Source: Pseudomonadota bacterium
GTDB taxonomy: Bacteria > Pseudomonadota > Gammaproteobacteria > Burkholderiales > Rhodocyclaceae
Reading direction: 5' to 3'
Assembly (NCBI GenBank): GCA_018262235.1
Contig: JAGTRY010000028.1
Span: forward strand, 1-35,290
DNA: 35,290 bases
Under the pieces are notes generated by a model, which saw nothing but the letters and a program-made list of their open reading frames with translations, was not told the origin of the DNA and searched no databases. Positions 1 to 10,478 of this stretch are shown here, in pieces. How positions within the stretch are numbered: the stretch's first letter is position 1; each line of letters opens with the position of its first letter. A program made the translations under genes and the position numbers.

Positions 1-162
1 TTCAACCCCTTCTTCTTCATGATCGACGGCTTTCGCTACGGCATCTTCGGCGCCTCTGACGCTTCGCCATGGTTGAGTCTGGCGGTGGTGAGTGGCGCGT
101 TTGTGCTGGTGGCGGGGCTGTGCCTGAAGATGCTGCGCAGTGGGTACAAATTGAGAGGGTGA
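1..162 (+). CDS. ABC-2 type transporter permease, C-terminal fragment
   Basis: The reading frame is open from base 1 to a TGA at 160–162, giving the last 53 residues of a protein whose start lies outside the window. It opens with the segment NPFFFMIDGFRYGIFG, the short conserved stretch before the last membrane helix of YadH-like ABC-2 permeases. A hydrophobic helix (about residues 25–45) follows, then a short basic tail (KMLRSGYKLRG). Such permeases pair with a separate ATPase to export lipids, polysaccharides or drugs; the substrate cannot be told from this fragment. The position just upstream of ibaG and murA on the same strand matches the usual betaproteobacterial order. Family assignment is fairly sure, substrate unknown. 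Confidence 0.8.
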   Translation, partial: FNPFFFMIDGFRYGIFGASDASPWLSLAVVSGAFVLVAGLCLKMLRSGYKLRG

Positions 163-239
163 TTGTGTGGATCAGGGTGTGAAAGCCGAAAGCTTGCGCA
201 CCTTGTTGTCAGCAAACAGTAATTTTTAAAGGTTGATCG

Positions 240-491
240 ATGTTCCAAGCCAGTGAAATCCAGCGTCTGATCGAGCAGGGCCTGCCCTGCGAAACCGTGA
301 TCATCGAAGGCGAAGACGGCGTGCATTTTTCCGGCATCGTGGTGAGTGCAGCGTTTGAGGGCAAGCAGCGCGTGCGCCAGCATCAGGCTGTGTATGCCAC
401 GCTGGGCAAGCTGATGGGCAACGAGATCCATGCCTTGCAGTTGCAAACATATACCCCGGCCCAGTGGGCCGAGTTCCAGAAAACCATTTGA
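240..491 (+). CDS. ibaG: BolA/IbaG-family protein
   Basis: This 83-residue protein has the size and pattern of the BolA family, subgroup IbaG (YrbA). The N-terminal helix MFQASEIQRLIEQGLPCE is followed by strands with HFSGIVVSAAFEGKQRVRQHQ. Family knowledge: the invariant His near the C-terminal half (here in VRQHQAVYATLG) helps hold a [2Fe-2S] cluster together with a monothiol glutaredoxin. IbaG-type proteins are tied to iron–sulfur handling and envelope or acid stress. A weak Shine–Dalgarno AAAGG (228–232) lies 7 bases before the ATG. It sits 10 bp upstream of murA on the same strand, the classical ibaG–murA pairing, which favours IbaG over BolA itself. Confidence 0.9.
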   Translation: MFQASEIQRLIEQGLPCETVIIEGEDGVHFSGIVVSAAFEGKQRVRQHQAVYATLGKLMGNEIHALQLQTYTPAQWAEFQKTI

Positions 492-495
492 TTGA

Positions 496-1752
<1,257 letters not shown>

Positions 1753-1762
1753 GGAGCACACC

Positions 1763-2416
1763 GTGAGCGCACACAGTGGTATCACCCTGGCCTTGTCAAA
1801 AGGCCGCATCTTTGAAGAGACCCTGCCGCTGCTGGCGGCAGCGGGCATTGTGCCGGTCGAGAACCCGGAGCAGTCCCGCAAGCTGATCATCGAAACCAAT
1901 CGCCCGGAAGTGCGTCTGGTGATCGTGCGAGCTTCGGATACGCCGACTTATGTGCAGTACGGCGCAGCAGACTTGGGCATAGCAGGCAAGGATGTGCTGA
2001 TCGAGCATGGTGGCGCCGGGCTGTATCAACCGGTGGACCTGAATATTGCCAAGTGCCGCATGAGCGTGGCAGTGCGGGCGGACTTCGATTATGCCGCTGC
2101 GGTACAGCGTGGCGCGCGGATCCGGGTCGCCTCCAAGTACATCAAGATTGCGCGGGAACATTTTGCTGGCAAGGGCATGCACGTCGATCTGATCAAGCTG
2201 TATGGCTCGATGGAACTGGCGCCTTTGGTGGGCTTGGCGGATGCCATCGTTGATCTGGTTTCTACCGGCGGCACCCTGCGTGCCAACAATCTGCTCGAGG
2301 TCGAAGAAATCATGCAGATCAGCTCGCGTCTGGTGGTCAACCAGGCTGCACTGAAGATGAAACGCGAACTGCTTCAACCCGTGATCGAAGCCTTTGCCGG
2401 AGCGGTGAAACCATGA
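1763..2416 (+). CDS. hisG: ATP phosphoribosyltransferase, short form
   Basis: HisG condenses ATP and PRPP in the first step of histidine synthesis. At 217 residues this is the short (HisG-S) form, which lacks the C-terminal regulatory domain and by family knowledge needs the HisRS-like partner HisZ for activity and feedback control. No hisZ is in the window. Recognisable segments are [16 protein letters not shown] at the N terminus, [11 protein letters not shown], and the PRPP-loop region [18 protein letters not shown] near residues 161–178. Translation starts at GTG 1763; GAGGAG (1751–1756) precedes it. The TGA overlaps the hisD start as ATGA (2413–2416), so the two are probably translationally coupled. 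Confidence 0.96.
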   Translation: MSAHSGITLALSKGRIFEETLPLLAAAGIVPVENPEQSRKLIIETNRPEVRLVIVRASDTPTYVQYGAADLGIAGKDVLIEHGGAGLYQPVDLNIAKCRMSVAVRADFDYAAAVQRGARIRVASKYIKIAREHFAGKGMHVDLIKLYGSMELAPLVGLADAIVDLVSTGGTLRANNLLEVEEIMQISSRLVVNQAALKMKRELLQPVIEAFAGAVKP

Positions 2417-3717
2417 GTGCCCCAATTGCCGTGCGCCGCATGGATTCGCGCGAAACCGGTTTCTCGGTGGCGCTCGATGCACTGCTGGCTTTCGACAACG
2501 GTACGGATGCCAGCGTGAATGCGGCAGTCAGCGAAGTGCTGGCGGCCGTGCGTACGCGAGGTGATGCGGCGGTCGTTGAATACACCAACCGTTTCGACCA
2601 GCTCGATGTGGCGGATATCGCTGCACTGGAATTGCCCCGTGCCGTTTTGCAAGCCGCGCTGGATGGCTTGTCCGCGGAACGCCGCGTCGCACTGGAAACG
2701 GCTGCTGAGCGGGTTCGCAGTTATCACGCCAGGCAGATTCTTGAATCCTGGCATTACACCGAAGCCAATGGCACGCGCCTGGGGCAGAAGGTCACGCCGC
2801 TGGACCGTGTCGGCCTGTACGTGCCGGGGGGCAAGGCCAGCTATCCGAGCTCGGTATTGATGAATGCAATTCCAGCCAAGGTGGCTGGGGTTGCCGAGCT
2901 GATCATGGTCACGCCGACACCGCGTGGCGAACGCAATCCGCTGGTGCTGGCGGCTGCCGCAATCACCGGCGTGGATCGTGTGTTCACGATTGGCGGGGCG
3001 CAGGCGGTGGGGGCTTTGGCTTATGGTACGCAGAGCATTCCGCAGGTCGACAAGATCGTCGGGCCCGGGAACGCCTACGTGGCCGAAGCCAAGCGGCGCG
3101 TGTTCGGCACGGTAGGGATCGATATGATCGCCGGACCCTCCGAAGTGCTGATCATTTCCGATGGCACCGGCAATCCGGATTGGGTGGCGATGGATCTGTT
3201 CGCCCAGGCCGAGCATGACGAGGTTGCCCAGTCCATTTTGTTGTGCACCAGCGAATCCTTCATTGCGGCCGTGGAAGCCTCGATTGCCAAGCTTCTGCCG
3301 GAGATGCCACGCCGCGACATCATTGCGGCCTCGCTGAAAAATCGTGGCGCCCTGATCAAGGTGGTGGATCTGGCTGAAGCATGTGAAATTGCCAACCGTA
3401 TTGCGCCCGAGCATCTGGAGCTGGCGATCGAACACGCCGAGCCCTGGATCGAGAAGATCCGTCATGCAGGCGCCATTTTCGTAGGCCACAGTTCGGTTGA
3501 GGCGCTGGGGGATTATTGCGCGGGCCCGAATCATGTGCTGCCTACCATGCGCAGCGCGCGCTTCTCCTCACCTTTGGGCGTATACGATTTCCAGAAACGC
3601 ACCAGCATCATCCACATGTCGTCTGCCGGTGCTGCAGCGTTGGCGCCGGTAGCGGCCACCCTGGCTTACGGTGAAGGTCTGCAGGCGCACGCACGCTCGG
3701 CTGAGTACCGCAAATAA
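2413..3717 (+). CDS. hisD: Histidinol dehydrogenase
   Basis: HisD carries out the last two oxidations of histidine synthesis, L-histidinol to L-histidine, with NAD+ and one Zn2+ per subunit. The 434-residue length is normal. The zinc and catalytic residues are visible: Gln265 and His268 in FAQAEHDE, the general-base pair Glu333–His334 in RIAPEHLE, and Asp367 in [16 protein letters not shown]. The NAD-site segment [16 protein letters not shown] is present near residue 132. The start overlaps the hisG stop by four bases. In many relatives hisC and hisB follow; here the next gene is pgeF, and hisC is found about 23 kb away in the aromatic cluster. Confidence 0.97.
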   Translation: MSAPIAVRRMDSRETGFSVALDALLAFDNGTDASVNAAVSEVLAAVRTRGDAAVVEYTNRFDQLDVADIAALELPRAVLQAALDGLSAERRVALETAAERVRSYHARQILESWHYTEANGTRLGQKVTPLDRVGLYVPGGKASYPSSVLMNAIPAKVAGVAELIMVTPTPRGERNPLVLAAAAITGVDRVFTIGGAQAVGALAYGTQSIPQVDKIVGPGNAYVAEAKRRVFGTVGIDMIAGPSEVLIISDGTGNPDWVAMDLFAQAEHDEVAQSILLCTSESFIAAVEASIAKLLPEMPRRDIIAASLKNRGALIKVVDLAEACEIANRIAPEHLELAIEHAEPWIEKIRHAGAIFVGHSSVEALGDYCAGPNHVLPTMRSARFSSPLGVYDFQKRTSIIHMSSAGAAALAPVAATLAYGEGLQAHARSAEYRK

Positions 3718-3750
3718 AGGGCAGGAGGCCTCTGGTCCCGACCTGTCTTG

Positions 3751-3780
3751 TGTGGGAGCAACGTGGACGTTGCGCCCATA
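3751..3780. repeat. REP-like imperfect inverted repeat
   Basis: Two 14-base arms (TGTGGGAGCAACGT at 3751–3764 and ACGTTGCGCCCATA at 3767–3780) pair at 12 of 14 positions around a 2-base centre, and one mismatch would be a G·U wobble in RNA. The GTGGGAGC…ACGT core resembles the palindromic REP-type extragenic elements seen in Proteobacteria. It fills the hisD–pgeF gap and would fold in the transcript of either strand. It may be a mobile REP, an mRNA-stabilising hairpin or a weak terminator; there is no T tract after it. I see only one copy in the window. Confidence 0.55.
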
Positions 3781-3804
3781 GTTTCGATCACAGGAGCGTG
3801 TCTC

Positions 3805-4542
3805 ATGTCCGACCTGCAACTCATTTCTCCGGATTGGCCTGCTCCGCCCAGGGTGCATGCCTGCTCAACCACGCGTCATGGCGGTGTCAGCACTGGTACT
3901 TACGCTTCCTTGAATCTCGCCAAGCATGTTGGGGATGATCTGGAAATGGTGCTGCGCAATCGTGCGCTGCTGGCTACGCAGTTGCCGATGGAACCGCTGT
4001 GGCTGGAGCAGGTGCATGGTTGCACGGTCGTGAATGCTGCGTGCACGTGTCCGGATGCGCAGGCCGATGCGGCGATGGCGCGCATGGATTACCGGATCTG
4101 TACGGTGATGACGGCGGATTGCCTGCCGGTGTTGTTCTGTGATGTGAATGGAACGGCCGTGGCTGCCGCGCATGCTGGCTGGCGCGGACTGGTGGGTGGG
4201 GTGCTGGAGAATACGGTCAAATCCATGCAGGTGCCGGCGGAGACTCTCCTGGCCTGGCTGGGGCCGGCCATCAGTCAGCCCGCTTTCGAGGTGGGTGAAG
4301 AAGTGCGGAATGCTTTCCTGGCGCATTCTTCTGATGCGGCGGCGGCATTTGCCCCCGGACGAACTGCCGGCAAATGGCAGGCGGATCTGTATAGGCTGGC
4401 GCGCCAACGATTGGCCGCTCTGGGCATTACGCAGATTTATGGAGGAGACCGGTGTACCTATCGCGAAGCCGGGACTTTTTTTTCGGCGCGTCGAGAGGGT
4501 ACCCAGACTGGCCGTCAGGCTTCGCTGATCTGGCTGGCCTAG
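3805..4542 (+). CDS. pgeF: PgeF/YfiH-family (LACC1-like) purine nucleoside phosphorylase
   Basis: The protein belongs to the YfiH/DUF152 family, once called polyphenol oxidase or multicopper laccase. Members are now known as zinc-dependent purine nucleoside phosphorylase/adenosine deaminase enzymes, and in E. coli PgeF edits peptidoglycan by removing UDP-MurNAc-L-Ser. The three zinc ligands fall at the expected places: His71 in LEQVHG, Cys106 in TADCLPVL and His123 in AAHAGWRG. The C-terminal GGDRCTYRE…FFSARREG signature is also there. I chose ATG 3805 because AGGAG (3792–3796) lies 8 bases upstream; 245 residues is the normal length. A reading from 3748 would run through the inverted repeat and add 19 unlikely residues. 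The gene converges on the response regulator with only 9 bp between stops. Confidence 0.92.
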   Translation: MSDLQLISPDWPAPPRVHACSTTRHGGVSTGTYASLNLAKHVGDDLEMVLRNRALLATQLPMEPLWLEQVHGCTVVNAACTCPDAQADAAMARMDYRICTVMTADCLPVLFCDVNGTAVAAAHAGWRGLVGGVLENTVKSMQVPAETLLAWLGPAISQPAFEVGEEVRNAFLAHSSDAAAAFAPGRTAGKWQADLYRLARQRLAALGITQIYGGDRCTYREAGTFFSARREGTQTGRQASLIWLA

Positions 4543-4551
4543 CTTCTGTAA

Positions 4552-5118
4552 TCAGGCACTTTGCTGCGTATTCCCTGCTGAAACGGGCGTTCGCGATGTT
4601 TCAGGCGTCGCGGGTATTCTGCGCGGAATCTGTTTGTCATCGAGCAGGCGTTCGATGCGGGCAAAGATCTCGAAGCGCGAAAACGGCTTCTTCATGAAGT
4701 CATCCGCTCCGATGCGGGTGCCGAAGAATTGTTCGGTAGCCTGTTCATTGCCACTGATCATGATGATCGGGATGTCGCGGGTCTGAGGATCGCGGCGCAG
4801 ATGGCGCAAAGCGGCAAATCCGTTCATGCCGGGCAGCACGATATCCAGAAAGATCAGTTCAGGTCGTTCGGTGCGGGCCAGTTCAACGCCACGTTCGGCA
4901 TCCATGGCTTCCAGGGTGACGTAGCCTGCGGTGCGCAGGATCTTGCGGAATACGGCAACGATGGTGGGTGAATCATCAATCACCAGCACACGCGTACCTT
5001 CACGGGCATTCATCCGCGGGCGGGTGCGACGCTCGAGAGGGAGCGGGGAAACATCGGCGGTCACGACAGGCGTCTCACTTCTGCCGAGGATGGCACGGAG
5101 CTGGTCGAGGATTCCCAT
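4552..5118 (-). CDS. PilG/CheY-like response regulator with N-terminal extension
   Basis: This 188-residue protein has one receiver domain (about residues 43–160) and no output domain. The acidic pocket is Asp48–Asp49 (LVIDDS), the phospho-acceptor is Asp92 (IFLDIVLPGMNG), the switch Ser is in IIMISG (Ser122), and the conserved Lys is Lys144 in KKPFS. The KPFS ending and VIDDSPTI start resemble PilG/PilH of twitching-motility systems. A 42-residue extension with an amphipathic-looking helix (GILDQLRAILGR) precedes the receiver, and a polar tail follows. The start is ATG 5116–5118, with AAGGAAG 6 bases upstream. It lies 68 bp downstream of the A2M gene on the same strand with no obvious terminator between. 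No histidine kinase is nearby, so the partner is unknown. Confidence 0.85.
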   Translation of the reverse strand: MGILDQLRAILGRSETPVVTADVSPLPLERRTRPRMNAREGTRVLVIDDSPTIVAVFRKILRTAGYVTLEAMDAERGVELARTERPELIFLDIVLPGMNGFAALRHLRRDPQTRDIPIIMISGNEQATEQFFGTRIGADDFMKKPFSRFEIFARIERLLDDKQIPRRIPATPETSRTPVSAGNTQQSA

Positions 5119-5186
5119 TTCATTCTTCCTTGTGGTGAGATCAGGCAGGGGATTCAGGGAGTGAAACCATGCTCTGATCATTGTTT

Positions 5187-8100
5187 CTATTTTCCGGTGC
5201 TCTTGGCATCTACAACAGTCACAGCCGACGAGAGGTTGCCAATGCCGCGCAACTCTGGCCGGTACATGTCTTCAGCGTAGCTCGCCGGGACCGTATAGCT
5301 CCCTGGTGTGACCACACGCAGCATGTAGAACAGGGAAAGCTTCTGTGGACCGAGTTTCGCAGCTGCCACAAAACGGTCGTCACGGTACTCGCGATGCTTG
5401 ATGCGCTCGTCAAGCATGGCTTGTTCCACGTTGATGCCGGCAATCGTGAATTCACTGGCTTGCGGGCCTTGCGAGAGGTTCAGGTTTTCGACTTCCAGAC
5501 CGGCTGGAATATGGTCGATGACCATTCCGTCTTCAATGAGTTGCTTGGCCGAGGCGGTGACACGAGCGATCAGCATGTCTCCCACCTTGAGTGCTCCGCC
5601 GCGCCAGGGCGATCCATCGGGATTGAACCAGTCCCGCGTCAGTTCGATCACGTCATTTTTGGGTACCGGAGGCTTGAGCGGGTAGCCGGCCGCTTCGATC
5701 TCGAGGAAGAGCGGGATGTTGCTCTTGTTCTCCAGTGTCACGCCTTTGGCCAGGGCGGCGACCTTGAGATTGCGGATCTCGGTGCTGTGTGACACCAGCG
5801 TGTCGGTTTTGTCACCTTGCCGGAGCAGGGCCGTCCATTCGGCTTTGGCGTCGCCGATCCCCTGGGCATTGGCCGCCATGAACAAGGCCAGACGTTCCTG
5901 CGTCGACAGCCAGTAGCGATTGCCCAGCCCTTCAGCCAGATCGAAGAGCATGTTTTCCAGGCGCGGGTGTTTGACCTTGTATTGGGTCAGCAAGGCATAG
6001 GACAGTGCCAGATCCCGTGTGCGGCTACCATAGTCGCCGAGCCAGTCCCAGTAGTAGGCATTGTCCGGCTGGATGCCGTAGCGGCGTGTCATGGCTTCGT
6101 CCAGTGCCACTTTGGCGCGCGCCGAGTCCCCCATCATCTGCAGGGCCAGTGACAGATGCACCAGTGGTAGCGGGGATTTGGCACGGTCCCGGAACTGATC
6201 ATGGAGGATGCGCAGCGTAGCCAGTGGTGCCTTCTGGTCACGTGCCAGCATGAACGCAATGTGGGCCATCTCTGCGAAACGTCGGTGGCCATTGCGCAAC
6301 AGATCCGCATCCTGATATTTGTAACGCCCCTGTTCATCGGGTTTTAAGGTGGCCGGCACGCTCGGGAAATTGTTGGGAGCACTTTGCAAGGTCGTCAGCA
6401 TCCATTCCTGGGCGCGTTTGACCATGGCATCGGGCACGGAGAAGCCCTGTGCGCGGGCATCCATCAGGAAACCGCTGACGTATGCTGTCAGCCAGGGCTC
6501 ATAGGGACCTTCTCCCCACAGGTTGAAGCCGCCTTTGGCGCCTTGCATGCCGGCGATGCGACCGATTGCGCCTTCGATGAAAGTAGCACGCTGCTCGCGT
6601 GTGCGACCTTCGATACCCATCGCCTTGGCGGCTGCTTCGTCGATGAAGACATGCGGGTAAGCCGCGCTGGTGGTCTGTTCCAGACATCCGTAGGGATAGT
6701 TGAGAAGCCCCTTGACGATGCTGCCCACGTTCAGCGGGGGTTTGTTGGAGACCGTGACCGATACGGTGCTGGACGCCTTGAAGTACTTGTCAACCAGTGT
6801 CGGATCCAGCTTGAAGCTGCCATCGGCTTCCAGTCGTACCCGGCGGACCTCGCGAACCAGTGGAACCGGCGGTTGTACCTGTAGCGCCGATTCACGCACG
6901 ATGCTGACAGGTTTGATGCCGCCACTTTTTACTTCCAGACGGATGCGTGCCAGACCGTAGGCGTCCGTGGGCTCAGCCGTGAAGCGTAGGGTGTTGCGCT
7001 GCTTGTCTTTGAGCGATAGTGTGCGTTCTCCATCACGGATTCTGAGCGGGTCTTCTGCGGTGAGCTTGATGCTGATGTCCTGGGGGGCGCCAGACAGGTT
7101 GGTCACGTCCAGCGCAATGGTCGCCTGGTCGCCTGGCGCAATGAAACGCGGGGTGGCGAGTTCTGCCACGATGGGGGCGGCGACCACCATCTCGCGTTCG
7201 GCCTGACCGTAGTTGTCGGGCGTTGAGGCAACAGCCATCAAGCGCAGCGTGCCGTTGAAATCCGGGATGTTCAGCGTGATCTCGGCTTCTCCCTTGGTGT
7301 TGAGCTGTACCGGCCCGGAGAACAGGTCGATCAGTTTCACTTTTTTCGGCATGCTCTTGGTATCCCGCATGCCGGCGTCACCGCCCCACTTGAGCTTGCC
7401 GCGTTCACCATCCATTTTCTCGATGAGCTTGCCGTACAGGTCCATCAGTTCCGGGGCGTAGCGGTGCTTGCCGAAGAAGAAGTCGAATGCGTCCGGAGTC
7501 TTGAAGCGGGTGATGTTGAGGATGCCCACATCCACTGCTGACAAGGTGACGATGGCTTGCTTGCCTGCGGCGTTGTCGACCTTGACTTTCACGGTGCTCT
7601 TCTTCTCGGGCAAGACCTTGTCAGGCGCGGTGAGTTGGACTTTGAGACGTCGATCCTCGTGCTGCAAGGGCAGGTGCACCAGGCCCAGCGCGCGCGCCGG
7701 GGTGATGCGGTCGCCCTGACTGCCGGGGCGGAAGACCACGGCTGAGATGTACATGTCGGCACGGTCCCAGCGCTTGTCGACCGGGATGCTGAGGCGGGTG
7801 CCTGAGGTGGAAACCGATATGCGCTTGGTCCACAGCACCTTGTCAGCCTCAACCACGACCAGCGCTTCGCCATCATGGGGCGGCACGATATCCAGTTTGA
7901 CGCTGTCGCCAGGTTTGACCGGTGCGCCTTCGAGTTTGAGCTGGACGCGATCCGGGCGATTGCCGACATCCTCGGCGTCCTGCGCGTTCCAGCCGGCATA
8001 GAAGCGGTAACGCAGGGTCTGGCCGGTCTGCGCGTCGGCAATCTCCAGCCGGTAGCGCCCCCAGACCACGGGCAGGGCGAGCTTGCCGCGTTGCTTGAGG

Positions 8101-10310
8101 GCGAGCTTGCCGGAGTCGATCAGCTCTTCGGTTTCGGTAAAGCCCGAATTCCAACCCTTCTGGTCGTCAAAGCGCCAGTAGTACTGGCGATCTTCGCGAT
8201 ACAGACGGAATGTGGCTTCATTGGCCGGCGCGAACTTGCCGTCCATGCCGACGCGGACCAGCTCAAAACCCGCCAGCGCGTTTTCGCGCGCGACATTGCT
8301 GTCGAACTCGGGGCGGATCCCGATCAGTTGTGCCGCTGGCCACCAAACGCGCTCGATCGAGCGGACCACCGGGCGCCCACCGGATTCGAGCAGGCTGAAG
8401 CTGGCACGGATGCTCATCGGCGAACGGGCGCCCTTGGCGTCGAAAGGGACCTCGACTTTGGCGTGGCCCTGCTCGTCCAGTGCGGTTTCTTCCATTTCAC
8501 TGCGATGCTTGCGGCCGTCATCGGCGAAGTCACCAAAGATGAAACCGGGCCACGGGCTGGCGAGTGGATTGATTGCGCGCTCCTGAGAGACACTGCCCAG
8601 CAGACGATTGCCGGCCGCTGGCGAGCCGAACAGGTAATCGCCTTGTACCGAAACTTCAAAACCGGCGTTGCCGCTGAGTGGCTGCTGCGCTGTTTTCAGA
8701 TCGAGCTTCATGCGCTCGGGCAGGAATTCCTCGACCTGGAAGCTCCACACCGTATCCGCTACCTTGGCCGCCGGATCGGCACGCAACTCGATGCTCCAGC
8801 GTCCCGTCTGCGCGTCGGCAGGCAGGCTGATGGTGCGCTGGAAGTAGCCGGGGATCTTGCTCTGGGCTTGCCAGCTCATGGTTGCTACATTTTTGCCATC
8901 CGGTCGCTTCAGCATGGCCTGGATCGGTGCGGGCGGCAGGACGTGGCCTGCAGCGTCGCGGGCAAGCAGTGATACTTCGAATTTCTCGCCAGGGCGGTAC
9001 AGGTCTCGCCCTGCGTAGAGGAAGAGTTTGGCGTCACGCGGCAAGTGTCCGCCGATGTCGAACTCGGACAGATCAAGCGCCGGCTCGTGCAGTGCAATCA
9101 CTGCCATCTCCTTGCCACGCCGGGCAAGCAGCAGGTGGGCACTGTCCGGTACGCCGGTTAGCGCAGCGTGGCCGTCGCCGTCGCCATCGACCTTGCCCTT
9201 GGCCAGGCTCCTGGCATTGGCATCGACGACTTCCAGCTCCACATCGGTAATCGCCTTGCCGCTGAGCAGGGAGGTCGCAAAGACATCCATCTGCTTGTCT
9301 CCCCGATGCGCGTGCAGACCGATGTCTGTGACATAGAAATAGGTAACCTGGTAATCCTCGCGGAAACGCCCCGGCTGGCTCATCACGGCAATGTAGATGC
9401 CCGGTTCCTGCAGCTCCTTGATGCTCTCGACCGGCAGATGGGTGACTTTGCGCGCGTTCTGCTTGTCGCTGGTCAGGAAACGCCCTGCATACACGCTGCT
9501 GGAGACTTCGCGCAGCTTGTCCAGCTGCCAGCTGTAAGTCTGGCCTTTCAGCGCCTTGTTCTCTGCACCCCCGTAGCAGTCGTAACAGCCTTCGGTGTAG
9601 TCTGGCTCTTCGTCGTCATTGCTGCGTGGGGTGCGGTTGGCAATGACGGTTTCCAGGAAGCGCGGCAGTTGTGCGGGCTCCACACGTAGGAATTGCACGT
9701 CGACTTCGGGCACATTGACGGTCACGACCGGCAGGCCGCCATTCTGTTTGGCAGGCAGGATGGTGCCCTTGCTTGCGAAGTAGTAGGACGGAGGCATTTC
9801 CTCGGTGGCGACCTGGCATTCCTTCGTCTCGGCCAGCTTGCTGCCGCTGGCTGCTTTCAGACTATCTGCCACGCTGATCCGATAATTGCGTTGCGGCTTG
9901 ATGTACGGGAAATAGAGGACACGCGGGTTGTCGGTGATGACCCAGTTGCCGGTGATCAGCTTGTCGTCAGGACGGGCACCGGTCTTGCCGGTATCCGGCT
10001 TGTTGCCCGTGGTCTCCTCACTGTGTTCCGGGTTGCCATCGGTACGCCCCTTATCCACGACTTGCAGGAGTTTGTCGAAGGCCTGGCCCCGTTCGACCGG
10101 TTCGGAAAACACCACCGCCAGCGCAGGCTGGTCTTCGAACAAGCGGGCCTGGCAAGCTGTCGCCGCAAAGGGGCCACCGGACTGGGCAATCACGGCGTCA
10201 CCGCTGGCATTGATCGGACTCTGGTGGGTTTTCCACCACCAAGTGCCTGCTGCGCCCAGTGCGATCAGCGCGGCAATGATCGGGAGCAGGATTTTCTTGC
10301 CAGTAAGCAT
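5187..10310 (-). CDS. Bacterial alpha-2-macroglobulin (YfhM-like), membrane-anchored
   Basis: The 1707-residue protein matches the YfhM/ECAM family of bacterial alpha-2-macroglobulins, periplasmic baits that trap attacking proteases. The thioester motif is intact: Cys1209–Leu–Glu–Gln1212 in YPYGCLEQTTS (codons 6675–6686). Family segments on either side are DRYSR-like MG domains with DLYRPGEKFEVSLLARD, the A2M core around DLFSGPVQLNTKGEAEITLNI, and an alpha/alpha-toroid TED after the CLEQ. The start is ATG 10308–10310, which gives a hydrophobic segment at residues 7–26 followed by WWWK. There is no lipobox Cys near it (the first Cys is residue 53), so the N terminus looks like an uncleaved inner-membrane anchor rather than the lipoprotein signal of E. 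coli ECAM. The usual partner pbpC is not adjacent; the neighbours are a response regulator and divergent pldA. Confidence 0.93.
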   Translation of the reverse strand: MLTGKKILLPIIAALIALGAAGTWWWKTHQSPINASGDAVIAQSGGPFAATACQARLFEDQPALAVVFSEPVERGQAFDKLLQVVDKGRTDGNPEHSEETTGNKPDTGKTGARPDDKLITGNWVITDNPRVLYFPYIKPQRNYRISVADSLKAASGSKLAETKECQVATEEMPPSYYFASKGTILPAKQNGGLPVVTVNVPEVDVQFLRVEPAQLPRFLETVIANRTPRSNDDEEPDYTEGCYDCYGGAENKALKGQTYSWQLDKLREVSSSVYAGRFLTSDKQNARKVTHLPVESIKELQEPGIYIAVMSQPGRFREDYQVTYFYVTDIGLHAHRGDKQMDVFATSLLSGKAITDVELEVVDANARSLAKGKVDGDGDGHAALTGVPDSAHLLLARRGKEMAVIALHEPALDLSEFDIGGHLPRDAKLFLYAGRDLYRPGEKFEVSLLARDAAGHVLPPAPIQAMLKRPDGKNVATMSWQAQSKIPGYFQRTISLPADAQTGRWSIELRADPAAKVADTVWSFQVEEFLPERMKLDLKTAQQPLSGNAGFEVSVQGDYLFGSPAAGNRLLGSVSQERAINPLASPWPGFIFGDFADDGRKHRSEMEETALDEQGHAKVEVPFDAKGARSPMSIRASFSLLESGGRPVVRSIERVWWPAAQLIGIRPEFDSNVARENALAGFELVRVGMDGKFAPANEATFRLYREDRQYYWRFDDQKGWNSGFTETEELIDSGKLALKQRGKLALPVVWGRYRLEIADAQTGQTLRYRFYAGWNAQDAEDVGNRPDRVQLKLEGAPVKPGDSVKLDIVPPHDGEALVVVEADKVLWTKRISVSTSGTRLSIPVDKRWDRADMYISAVVFRPGSQGDRITPARALGLVHLPLQHEDRRLKVQLTAPDKVLPEKKSTVKVKVDNAAGKQAIVTLSAVDVGILNITRFKTPDAFDFFFGKHRYAPELMDLYGKLIEKMDGERGKLKWGGDAGMRDTKSMPKKVKLIDLFSGPVQLNTKGEAEITLNIPDFNGTLRLMAVASTPDNYGQAEREMVVAAPIVAELATPRFIAPGDQATIALDVTNLSGAPQDISIKLTAEDPLRIRDGERTLSLKDKQRNTLRFTAEPTDAYGLARIRLEVKSGGIKPVSIVRESALQVQPPVPLVREVRRVRLEADGSFKLDPTLVDKYFKASSTVSVTVSNKPPLNVGSIVKGLLNYPYGCLEQTTSAAYPHVFIDEAAAKAMGIEGRTREQRATFIEGAIGRIAGMQGAKGGFNLWGEGPYEPWLTAYVSGFLMDARAQGFSVPDAMVKRAQEWMLTTLQSAPNNFPSVPATLKPDEQGRYKYQDADLLRNGHRRFAEMAHIAFMLARDQKAPLATLRILHDQFRDRAKSPLPLVHLSLALQMMGDSARAKVALDEAMTRRYGIQPDNAYYWDWLGDYGSRTRDLALSYALLTQYKVKHPRLENMLFDLAEGLGNRYWLSTQERLALFMAANAQGIGDAKAEWTALLRQGDKTDTLVSHSTEIRNLKVAALAKGVTLENKSNIPLFLEIEAAGYPLKPPVPKNDVIELTRDWFNPDGSPWRGGALKVGDMLIARVTASAKQLIEDGMVIDHIPAGLEVENLNLSQGPQASEFTIAGINVEQAMLDERIKHREYRDDRFVAAAKLGPQKLSLFYMLRVVTPGSYTVPASYAEDMYRPELRGIGNLSSAVTVVDAKSTGK

Positions 10311-10478
10311 GACGCGGTCCCCGTGTGACAGGCTGAAATGGCGCGTAAACACTGTTTCGCCTGCTTTGATCAGAATTGCGCGATTGTGCCATTGCAGGAT
10401 GCGACAATCCGGGTGCCGGAAGGGCAGTAGCCAGCGGAGACGATGGACGGTGTCGCGCTTGCCTCCGGAGGTGAACCG

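Noticed and set aside
4476-4483. T8 run in pgeF, and another at 14726–14733 in the ALG10-like gene, as slippage sites
   Set aside because: Both encode the expected residues (TFF in the conserved pgeF tail; LFF in a membrane helix), and no alternative frame product is sensible.
10345-10400. Sigma-54-like TGGCAC on the minus strand upstream of the A2M gene, and TTGATC-based sigma-70 pairs on the plus strand
   Set aside because: The GC of the -12 element is off by one base in the first case, and the -10 is poor (CCATTG) in the second.
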